Assembly: GCF_000211815.1 (NCBI RefSeq)
Contig: NZ_GL890971.1
Coordinates: 141,088 to 205,087, forward strand
Source of the DNA: Moorena producens 3L
Lineage (GTDB): Bacteria > Cyanobacteriota > Cyanobacteriia > Cyanobacteriales > Coleofasciculaceae
DNA: 64,000 nucleotides
Direction: 5' to 3'
In this document: positions 7,650-16,200 of the stretch, piece after piece
Numbering within the stretch: position 1 is the stretch's first letter
Layout: each line of letters opens with the position of its first letter
Notes under the pieces: model-generated
What the model saw: the letters and a program-made list of their open reading frames with translations, nothing else
Database searches by the model: none
What the model was told of the DNA's origin: nothing
Program-made: the position numbers and the translations under genes

Positions 7650-9338
7650 ATGACACTATCACAACCAGAAAAAGAATATCCTCTCTCAAAAGATGAAGCT
7701 TTGATTTACGATTGGCGCATCCATAGTATTCGCCAAGCACTGAAACAAAAAGGAAAAGCCACAGGTCCTTTGCAAATTGAAGATTTGCTAGAATTGGATC
7801 ACCTAGACCAATACCACTACTTTGGCACCAAAGCTTGCGATCGCGCTATCAACCGTTTGGCACTATCCCCCAACTCGCGAGTTTTGGACATTGGCAGCGG
7901 TGTTGGTGGGCCTGCTCGATACATTAGTTATAAAACGGGATGTCACATCCAATGTGTGGAATTAAGAAATAATTTTAACGAAATTGCCCAAGAACTCACC
8001 CAACGAGTGGGACTTGACAAACGCATCCAATACCTCACAGGCAATATTCTAAGTCCCCAAGTCATTGACGCCCTGTTACCAAGCTCATTTGACAGCATCA
8101 TTTCTTTTTTATCATTTTTACACATTGAAAACCGCGATAAAATACTGGAAATTTGTTTTCGCTCTTTGAAGGACAACGGCCTGATCTATATCGAAGACTA
8201 CGTGGCTAATGGCCCTCTGACACCAGACGTTAAAACCACTCTAGAAGAAGTAGTTCAATCCTCTTATTTACCAACCCGCGAAACCTACCGCAATCACCTC
8301 GAGCGTGTAGGATTTGCTGACATTTGTTTCATCGATTTAACAACAGGATGGAAAGGTTGGGTAAAAGAACGCTATCAAAAATTCCTCCAATCAAAAGAAG
8401 AATCAATCAAACTATTCGGTGAAAACGTTTATGAACACCGTCGTCAATTTTATCAAACCATTAGCGACTTGTTTCAAAGCGGGAAGATTGGTGGCTCCTC
8501 CATCCTTGCAAAAAAACCTTGTGTTCCAAAAATTCACCAAGTACCTGATACATATTTCTGCTCTGTAACCTCTGTCTATAGTGAACAATACCATTTCTTT
8601 CTCGAAGATGGTTCTCTACTTGCTCTAAGATATTTCAAAACAGGAACAATCGAGCATTATTCAGCCTGGTGGAGCGACACCAAGGGCTACTCCCTGGAAC
8701 TTATCAATACCTCCGAACACCAACGCTCAGATCAACACATCTCTATCAAAAACAACGATGGAACCGGAACCATTTGTTTGCCAGAAGCTAATATAGAAAT
8801 TCAATTCCAAGTTGCCGCCGAATTCACTTGGGCGGTTCCCGCTGAAAAAAATCATCGCGCCGTCATTCACCAACCAAAACTCCTGTGCACTGTGAACACA
8901 GGCGATCGCACTCAAAAAGCTATAGGTTATTGCAAAATTTATGATGGAGATTACCCCAAGTTTTGGGGCTACCACTTTGTTCATGCCTTTTTCCCTGATT
9001 ACGGAATCATTTGGAGTGCTGAAGCCACATTTGGCGAAGAAAAATACAATTATTTCAAGCTCCTCAACACCTCCCAAACAGAAAAAGAAATATTGTTAAA
9101 CGGAGAAGATTCTTACCATCGCAAAACAAGTGCCCATGGCCGCATTCAAGACAAAATATATCACTTGAAATTCGACAATAATGCTTTTGCCAATTGGTCG
9201 AGTATCCTGCGAAATCAACCATCGACTATGGAAAGTAAGCTATGCTTGGCATACAGACCCGCTATTCTAGAAATAGACGACCAAAAAGTTTGCGAAGGAA
9301 TTTGTTTAAAAGAATTTTGTTTCGGCACAATTACATAA
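7650..9338 (+). CDS. SAM-dependent methyltransferase fused to a beta-rich C-terminal domain
   Basis: 562 residues. The N-terminal about 290 are a class I methyltransferase with motif I VLDIGSGVGGPARYI, the FDSIISFLSFLHIENRD motif II region and a post-core VGFADICFIDLTTGW. It is related in style to small-molecule N/C/O-methyltransferases such as the SDMT/GSMT group. The remaining about 270 residues are rich in aromatic residues and beta-strand-like, reminiscent of AttH/CrtC lipocalin-like domains; this part is not firmly recognised. The ATG start at 7650 is clear. Same-strand placement between NADAR and the flavoprotein suggests tailoring in the putative cluster. Substrate unknown. Confidence 0.7.
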   Translation: MTLSQPEKEYPLSKDEALIYDWRIHSIRQALKQKGKATGPLQIEDLLELDHLDQYHYFGTKACDRAINRLALSPNSRVLDIGSGVGGPARYISYKTGCHIQCVELRNNFNEIAQELTQRVGLDKRIQYLTGNILSPQVIDALLPSSFDSIISFLSFLHIENRDKILEICFRSLKDNGLIYIEDYVANGPLTPDVKTTLEEVVQSSYLPTRETYRNHLERVGFADICFIDLTTGWKGWVKERYQKFLQSKEESIKLFGENVYEHRRQFYQTISDLFQSGKIGGSSILAKKPCVPKIHQVPDTYFCSVTSVYSEQYHFFLEDGSLLALRYFKTGTIEHYSAWWSDTKGYSLELINTSEHQRSDQHISIKNNDGTGTICLPEANIEIQFQVAAEFTWAVPAEKNHRAVIHQPKLLCTVNTGDRTQKAIGYCKIYDGDYPKFWGYHFVHAFFPDYGIIWSAEATFGEEKYNYFKLLNTSQTEKEILLNGEDSYHRKTSAHGRIQDKIYHLKFDNNAFANWSSILRNQPSTMESKLCLAYRPAILEIDDQKVCEGICLKEFCFGTIT

Positions 9339-9424
9339 AACAATTACATAAATTGATTATCAATTAGTTCAAGGCTATAATATCGAAAAAAAACAGCTGA
9401 TCAAAAAATAGCTAATCAATAGAA

Positions 9425-9600
9425 AATTACCGAGAAACGATGGTGAAACCCCCTGTATTTTAAGCAGGGGATTAAACCGAGCGAGCCGTTTAGGCGCTTT
9501 CATATTTATGTGTCCTGCCTATGGTAAAATGATTCTTACTGGGGTAGGTTATAGCAGAAGTCAGAAGTCAGAAGTCAGAAGTCAGAAGTCAGAAGTCAAA
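9425..9600. repeat. IS605-like end relic and heptamer tandem repeat
   Basis: At 9445-9475 a hairpin (aaccccctgta / taagcagggg) followed by aaaccgagcgagccgtttaggcg looks like a structured end of an IS200/IS605-type element, now without a transposase. From about 9556 to 9597 the heptamer agaagtc is repeated about six times, a short tandemly repeated repetitive sequence typical of filamentous cyanobacteria. The short frame across it is not considered a gene. Confidence 0.5.
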
Positions 9601-9689
9601 CTATTGCTATACTTAGCTTTGAGACTTTTGTCATGTCCTAACTGCCCTGGCGACTGCTATAACAGCAGATTAAAAATAGCAGTGAAGTG

Positions 9690-11084
9690 ATGGATAAGTC
9701 TACTTTCTCTAATTGGGATACAGAGGCAGACGTGGTAGTTGTTGGTAGTGGAGTTGCTGGACTAGCGGCTGCGGTTGAAGCCAAAAATGCTGGTGCATCG
9801 GTAGTTGTTCTGGAAAAACGCAGCAGCTGTGGCGGAAATTCCATCATGAGTGATGGAGGGGTGGCGCTTGCGGGGACTGATTTTCAGAAACAATACGGTA
9901 TTCTAGATTCTTGGGAACTCATGTATGAGGATATGTTGAGAGCTGGCTTGAATATGAATGATGCATCTCTGGCTAAGATAGTTGCTCAACAGTCTAATTC
10001 TGTACTAGAGTGGCTTACTGAATATTTAGCTGTCAAATTTAGACATAAGCCCATAATCTTTGGCGGCCATTCTGTTCCTCGTATCCATCTGCTACACAAT
10101 TTTTCTGGAACAGCAATTGTGAAACCTCTCCTTTCAAAGGTAAAGGAGTTGGGCATTGAAATCAAAACCAATATTTGCCTCACAAAGTTCGGAAAGGATG
10201 TTCGAGAGATTGAAGTTTATGACAAAAAGGAAAACCAAGCCAGAGCAGTCTATGCAAATACCGGTGTCGTTTTAGCTACTGGTGGTTTTGGCGGAGATGT
10301 TGCTTTCCGAATCCTTCATGATGCTCGTCTAACCAGCACCGTAGGTAATACTAATCGTTTGGATACTACAGCAGAAGGAATGCTAGAGGCGATCAAGATT
10401 GGTGCTAGTTCTGTGCATTTAGAATATATTCAGTTATCACCTTGGAGTTCTCCTGACGAGAAACGTGATAAAATTGCTACCGAATTTTTTTATACAGTTT
10501 TTCCCTATGGGATAGTGGTTAATCCCTTAACAGGAAAGCGGTTTTTTAATGAATTAGCGGACAGAAAAATTAGAGCAGATTCAATTTTAGACGTTGGTCA
10601 ACCCAGCATTGGTATTGCTGATTTGGAAGGTATGAACATTTCTGGTCACAATATGGATCGGTACTTAAGCATGAATATTGTGAAAAGGTTTGAAGACTTG
10701 GAGGAACTTGCTGCAGCATATTCTCTGCCTTATCAAGCTTTAAAAGAAACTATCGATCGCTACAACAAGTATGTCGAGAATAAGAAAGATGAGAGTTGGC
10801 AAAAGCCTATTCCATTAGATGCAAAACCTCTCCATGCTCCATATTATGCTATGCGATTGTGGCCTAAGGTACATTACACTATGGGAGGCGTTACCATCAA
10901 CGCTAAAGCTCAAGTTATTGATAATAATGGCCAGCCCATCAAAGGTTTGTATGCTGCAGGAGAAGTGACAGGCGGTATTCATGGTGCCTCTCGCCTAGGG
11001 GGTTCTTCTTTAACTGAATGCCTGGTGTTTGGTAGAATCGCCGGTAAAAATGCTGCTTTACAAAAATTTACATCAATATCCTAG
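9690..11084 (+). CDS. Flavocytochrome c/fumarate-reductase-like FAD oxidoreductase
   Basis: About 464 residues: the FAD-binding and capping domains of the fumarate reductase/urocanate reductase flavoprotein family without a heme or FMN-binding domain. It has VVVVGSGVAGLAAAVEAKNAG, LEKRSSCGGNS, VLATGGFGG, GKRFFNELADRK (with the Arg that acts as proton donor in relatives), HYTMGGVTIN and GGIHGASRLGGSSLTECLVFGRIAG. The enzyme likely reduces or oxidises an alpha,beta-unsaturated acid or similar substrate in the cytoplasm; no signal peptide is seen. ATG 9690 is chosen over the GTG one codon earlier. It is structurally akin to NadB but not a copy. Role in the cluster unknown. Confidence 0.85.
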   Translation: MDKSTFSNWDTEADVVVVGSGVAGLAAAVEAKNAGASVVVLEKRSSCGGNSIMSDGGVALAGTDFQKQYGILDSWELMYEDMLRAGLNMNDASLAKIVAQQSNSVLEWLTEYLAVKFRHKPIIFGGHSVPRIHLLHNFSGTAIVKPLLSKVKELGIEIKTNICLTKFGKDVREIEVYDKKENQARAVYANTGVVLATGGFGGDVAFRILHDARLTSTVGNTNRLDTTAEGMLEAIKIGASSVHLEYIQLSPWSSPDEKRDKIATEFFYTVFPYGIVVNPLTGKRFFNELADRKIRADSILDVGQPSIGIADLEGMNISGHNMDRYLSMNIVKRFEDLEELAAAYSLPYQALKETIDRYNKYVENKKDESWQKPIPLDAKPLHAPYYAMRLWPKVHYTMGGVTINAKAQVIDNNGQPIKGLYAAGEVTGGIHGASRLGGSSLTECLVFGRIAGKNAALQKFTSIS

Positions 11085-11281
11085 ACTTACTCTAGTAAGT
11101 TATGGAAAAATTTAAATTGTGTTTGCTAAATAATCATTTGTAATTTGTGTTGTTGACTGACATGCTGGAATATCCCGATGTACATACAATAGGCAAATTG
11201 CAACATGGCTAGCTTTGTATACTGAAGGGTATCAAGCAAATCACTATTGATTTAGCCATAAAAACTTTAGGTATTTTATCA

Positions 11282-13003
11282 ATGGGTGTCGATCTCCCAC
11301 AACTAACAATGAACAAAATCGTTTTAGAACGTCTCAAACAACATATTATTGATAGCGAATCGATTGGTTTAGAGGAAGCTTTAGAGGAAGCTTTAAAAGA
11401 CTATTCACCCCGACAGATTATTAACACTTGCCTCTTACAGGCTATGAGGACTGTCGGCGAATTATATGGTTCAAGAGAAATTCCGTTACCGTCCGTTATA
11501 AAATCGGCGGAGACTAAAAAAACGGCGGTAGCCTATTTAGAACCCCATATGGATAAGGAAGAAATTGACGATATTACTCAGGGTAAATGTCTGATTGCGA
11601 CGGTAGAAGGTGACCTTCACGATCTTGGTAAAAATCTAGTTGATATTCTCCTTTCTAGCAATGGTTACAAAGTAATTAATTTAGGCATTAACCAGCCAAT
11701 CGATAACATTCTCAAAGCCTACGAAGAACATCAACCAGACTGCATTGCCATGAGTGGCTTGTTGATCAAGACTATGGCAGTTATGAAAGATAATTTGGAA
11801 ATTTTTAATCAAAAAGGCATTACCGTTCCTGTTATCTTAGGTGGCGCTGCATTAACTCCTAAGTTTGTGGAAAAGGATTGCAAAACTACCTATAAAGGTC
11901 AAGTTGTATATGGTAAAAATGCTTTTGTTGATTGGCATTTTATGGATAAACTAATGGCAGCAAAAGCTGAAGATAATTGGGACGACCTGAAAGGATTTTT
12001 AGATGAAGAAACTTCACCTCCCCCCCCACTAACCTTAGAAGAGATGGGGCAAATGCCATTTGCAGAAGCCAATCAATATAAACTTTATATGAATGACTCA
12101 TTTGTTTATACTGAAGAATCTTTGGCAAAAGAATCATCGGCAAAAAAATCTGTGGTAATTGATACTAAGCGTTCCCATGTAGTAACTTTAGATGTAGAAC
12201 GCCCTACTCCTCCTTTTTGGGGAACTCAAGTATTAAAAGATGGAGACATATCAATTGAAGACATTTACCCTTATGTAGATGTACAGCTTTTATACGTCGG
12301 ACGGTGGCGGTTCCGTAAGCTAAAAGATCAATCACAAGAAGATTATAATGACTTTTTAGCAACAAAAGCTTATGGAATTTTAGAAGAATGGAAAGAAAAA
12401 GTTATTGCCGATGACCTAATACATCCGGCAGCAATTTATGGCTATTTCCCCTGTAACGCCGAAGGGAATACAGTGTATGTCTACGATCCACAAGATCACA
12501 ATAAACTACTAACAAGCTTTGAATTCCCCCGTCAACGTGGAGGAAAACGTCTTTGTATTGCGGATTTCTATGCCACTAAAGAATCAGGTCAAATTGATGT
12601 CTTACCGATGCAAATTGTAACAGCAGGTGAAATAGGAACCACCCATGCACAGAAGCTATTTGAAGCGGATAATTATCTTGACTACCACTATTACCATGGT
12701 GTGGCGATGCAGATGGCAGACGCTATAGCGGACTGGCTGCACGCTAGAATCCTTAAGGAGTTAGGATTTGGGGCGGAAGAACCCGATAATATAACCGATA
12801 TAATGCGCCAACGCTATCGAGGATCTCGTTATAGTTTCGGTTATCCTGCTTGTCCTAATATGGCAGATCAATTCAAACAAATGGATTTACTCGATACCTC
12901 TCGCATCGATGTGTATATGAATGAAAGCGAGCATCTACTTCCGGAACAGTCTACCACGGCGTTTGTTGCTCATCATCCTGTAGCAAAATACTTTAATACT
13001 TAG
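11282..13003 (+). CDS. MetH C-terminal half: cobalamin-binding plus SAM reactivation domains only
   Basis: 573 residues matching only the C-terminal half of B12-dependent methionine synthase (about 1,180 residues in cyanobacteria). Residues about 20-100 are the Met-cap helices (MRTVGELYGS, SAETKKTAVAYLEP). Residues about 101-240 are the Rossmann B12 domain, with D111-L-H113-D-L-G116 (base-off histidine), the GLLIKTM stretch and VILGGAALTP. Residues about 300-573 are the AdoMet activation domain, with RYSFGYPACPN and ESEHLLPEQSTTAFVAHHP. The homocysteine and methyl-folate domains are absent, and no sequence upstream encodes them. It begins with its own ATG, so it looks purpose-built as a stand-alone corrinoid protein rather than a broken metH. 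The methyl donor or acceptor partner is unknown. Confidence 0.85.
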   Translation: MGVDLPQLTMNKIVLERLKQHIIDSESIGLEEALEEALKDYSPRQIINTCLLQAMRTVGELYGSREIPLPSVIKSAETKKTAVAYLEPHMDKEEIDDITQGKCLIATVEGDLHDLGKNLVDILLSSNGYKVINLGINQPIDNILKAYEEHQPDCIAMSGLLIKTMAVMKDNLEIFNQKGITVPVILGGAALTPKFVEKDCKTTYKGQVVYGKNAFVDWHFMDKLMAAKAEDNWDDLKGFLDEETSPPPPLTLEEMGQMPFAEANQYKLYMNDSFVYTEESLAKESSAKKSVVIDTKRSHVVTLDVERPTPPFWGTQVLKDGDISIEDIYPYVDVQLLYVGRWRFRKLKDQSQEDYNDFLATKAYGILEEWKEKVIADDLIHPAAIYGYFPCNAEGNTVYVYDPQDHNKLLTSFEFPRQRGGKRLCIADFYATKESGQIDVLPMQIVTAGEIGTTHAQKLFEADNYLDYHYYHGVAMQMADAIADWLHARILKELGFGAEEPDNITDIMRQRYRGSRYSFGYPACPNMADQFKQMDLLDTSRIDVYMNESEHLLPEQSTTAFVAHHPVAKYFNT

Positions 13004-13100
13004 TTAATTAGATAAATAAGCCTATGATGGTGGGTGAAATACAACCTTTTTTGTCTCCCGTAGAGACAGAAAGTTTGTAGATAAATTTTAGACAATAATA

Positions 13101-13218
13101 TATAGCGGTTTTCAGTTGAATGGAATACAAATTTATGTGATTTAATGTGATAAAATTTTGACTGGCAGTGATGCCCATCCCACTCATATTGTATTGAATT
13201 AAAGTGAAAACCGCTATA
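13101..13218. repeat. MITE-like element with 14-bp inverted ends abutting the NRPS-PKS start
   Basis: tatagcggttttca (13101-13114) and its near-complement tgaaaaccgctata (13205-13218) bound a 118-bp AT-rich, non-coding segment. Similar tatagcNgtt ends occur at 59082-59120. It lies immediately upstream of, and its right end slightly overlaps, the annotated open frame of the NRPS-PKS, so the promoter or leader probably derives from this repeat and the first ATG after it (13228) is the better start. Confidence 0.65.
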
Positions 13219-13227
13219 ACATCAGAA

Positions 13228-16200
13228 ATGATAATTGACAAAGACTTAATTTATGCAAAACAAAATTTTATCAGCTTACCTAATTTATTTAAATTACAAG
13301 CACAAAGAACGCCAGAGGCAATTGCGATCGTAGATCGGACAAATTCAATTACCTATCAAAAACTAGACCAGTTGACAGATAACTTAGCGGGTTACCTTCA
13401 AAAACAAGGAGTCACTTCAAATCAACCTGTTGGAGTTTTACTGGAAAAATCTCAAGACTATATTATTGCTTGTCTCGCTATCCTAAAAGCTGGTGGGGCT
13501 TTTATGCCCCTAGAATTAAAATATCCTGATGCTTTGCTTGCCAAAATAGTGGCAGATGCTAAACCTAGTTTAATTATTACCAAGAGCCAATATTACCAAA
13601 GATTAAGTATTGAAAATCCTCTACAAATTTTACCTATAGATAGAGAAACTAATTGGAACTTACCCCTAAACCCAGAGCAAAACTTACCATCCATAGACCC
13701 TAAAAATATAGCCAATATTATCTACACATCGGGAAGTACAGGAGAACCAAAAGGCGTAATATTAACCCATCAGGCAATTGTTACTGGGGAATTGAGGCGA
13801 GAGCAAGTAAGTCTCAGTAAATCAGGATATCCTATAGCCTATGTATTATTTCAATGGGAAATATATAGACCTTGGATTAAAGGTGCAACTATATATATTG
13901 TTCCTGATGAAATAATTTACGATCATCAGCTATTTTTAGACTTCATATCTCAAAATAAAATCAAGGAAATCACCATATCTCCTTCCTTAATACAAAGTAT
14001 TTTGAATACAGTTGAAATCGAAACTATTACTGCACAATTATCAGGGTTGGAAGTTGCTTGGGTAACCGGAGAAGCACTAACACAACAACTAAAATATCAA
14101 TTGATAGATAGACTCCCATCTGCTCGGTTACTCAATTATTATGGGATAAATGAATGTTTTACCGTTGCTATTGATAACCTGCGAGAAAGTCAAGATTTAC
14201 CATCAGGATTCTGTGCTGTTGGGATTCCTTTTGAAGACGATGAAATTATTTTATTGGATGAGAATGGGCAGCAAGTTACTCCAGGAAATGAAGGGGAGAT
14301 GTATATCCGTAGTCCCTGTATGTTTCGAGAATATTTGAATAAACCCAAGCTGACTGCTGACAGTTTTGTTGACATTAACGGTAGTCGCTTTTTCAGGACA
14401 GGAGATTTAGCAGCTATTTTACCCAACGGCAAACTAGAAATCAGAGGTCGTTGTAATTATATGGTCAATCTGCGGGGATATAATGTATCTTTAGCTGGGA
14501 TTGAAAACACCTTATTAGAACATCCTGAAATAAAAAGCTGTGTAGTTATTATTAAAGGCAAAGAAGAAGCAGAAAAGAAACTGATCGCCTATTTCGTCCC
14601 TCAGAAACAAAGCACTGAACCCCAGCAGATTAGGGAGCTAAAATTAAGGTTACGTCATCATTTACAAGACCATTTACCTCCTCATATGATTCCATCGGTG
14701 TTTGTGGTAATCGATAAAATTCCCATGACACCGATGGGTAAGTTGGATCGTCGCCAACTACCAAGTATAGACCATTCTCGCCCAGAATTGGCAGTACCTT
14801 TAGTCAAATCCCAATCCGATACAGAGAAACGTATTGCTCAGATTTGGCAAGAAGTACTTCAGTTAGAGGAAGTAGGAATTAATGATAATTTCTTTGATTT
14901 AGGTGGTAATTCTTTACTGCTGATCCGGGTTCACAAAAACCTGAGAAAAATATTTGCAATTCATCTACCTGTAACAACACTGTTTGAACACCCAACCATC
15001 GCTACTCTAGCTCAACACTTGGAGCAAGATAAGGGAGGAAAAACAGCCGCTAAACAGTACGATAAAAGAAAGAAATTCATCGGGCATGGGTCTGATATCG
15101 CCATAGTTGGTATGTCTTGTCGGTTTCCTGGGGCAAACAATACCGATGCTTTCTGGAACAATTTACGAGATGGGGTAGAATCAATTTCCTTCTTTAGCGA
15201 TCGCGAAATTGAGCTAGAAGATCCAAACTGGATCGAACACCCCAACTATGTTAAAGCCAGTCCTATCTTGCCAGATATTGACCTATTTGATGCTGAGTTC
15301 TTCGGCTATAGCGATAAAGAAGCTGAACTAATGGACCCCCAACATCGGCTTTTCCTGGAATGTGCTTGGGAAGCGCTGGAAATTGCGGGCTATAATCCTG
15401 GAAATTATCCAGGTTCGGTGGGAGTTTATGGGGGTTCGAGTCCCAGCACCTATCTAATTAACAATATATCTCATAGCTTAGGATCTTCTCGGACAAGTCC
15501 TTTGCTTACCCATTGTCTATTTAGGGGCACTAAAGATGTCCATACCGACCTAGGCAATGGGGGAGATTACTTACCCATGCGGGTCTCCTACAAATTGAAC
15601 CTAAAAGGGCCTAGTCTTAATGTTCAAACTGCCTGTTCCACCTCACTAGTTGCGGTTCACTTAGCTTGTCAGAGTTTACGCAGTGGTGAATCTGACTTAG
15701 CACTAGCTGGGGGGGTTTCGATCTTCGTTCCTCAAAAGACTGGTTATTTATACCAAGAAGGCATGATGTTGTCTCCCGATGGTCACTGTCGTGCTTTTGA
15801 TGCTGAAGGTCAAGGAACTTTATTTGGTAGTGGAGTTGGCATAGTTGTCTTGAAGCGATTAGAGGAAGCGATCGCTGATGGAGACCATGTATATGCCACC
15901 ATCAAAGGGTCAGCAATTAATAATGATGGGGCGGTTAAAGTTAGCTACACAGCTCCTAGCATAGAAGGACAGATAGCAGCCATTTCCGAAGCACTGGCTA
16001 TGGCTAACATAGATCCTAGGACGGTGAGTTATGTGGAAACCCATGGAACTGGGACACCCCTGGGAGATCCAATTGAGATTGCAGCACTGACAAAAGCGTT
16101 TCGACAAAGTACGAACAGCCAGGACAATAATTTTTGCGCGATTGGATCGGTGAAAACTAATATCGGGCATCTCGATGTCACAGCAGGGATAGCAGGTCTA

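Noticed and set aside
9690..11084. Second copy of nadB
   Set aside because: The flavoprotein has fumarate-reductase/urocanate-reductase type motifs (RFFNELADRK, HYTMGGV) and lacks the aspartate oxidase C-terminal helical domain.
5763..13003. A plain glycine-betaine osmoprotection operon
   Set aside because: Only the second-step type methyltransferase is seen; there is no glycine-sarcosine methyltransferase, and the neighbours (NADAR, flavoprotein, half-MetH) do not fit. It remains possible if the partner is elsewhere.
11282..13003. A metH pseudogene missing its 5' half
   Set aside because: No remnant of the N-terminal domains precedes it, it has its own start, and all B12 and SAM motifs are intact, so a functional short protein is likelier.
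15430..15450. ggttcgagtccc resembling a tRNA T-arm
   Set aside because: It lies in the KS coding sequence in frame and no acceptor or anticodon stem can be drawn around it.
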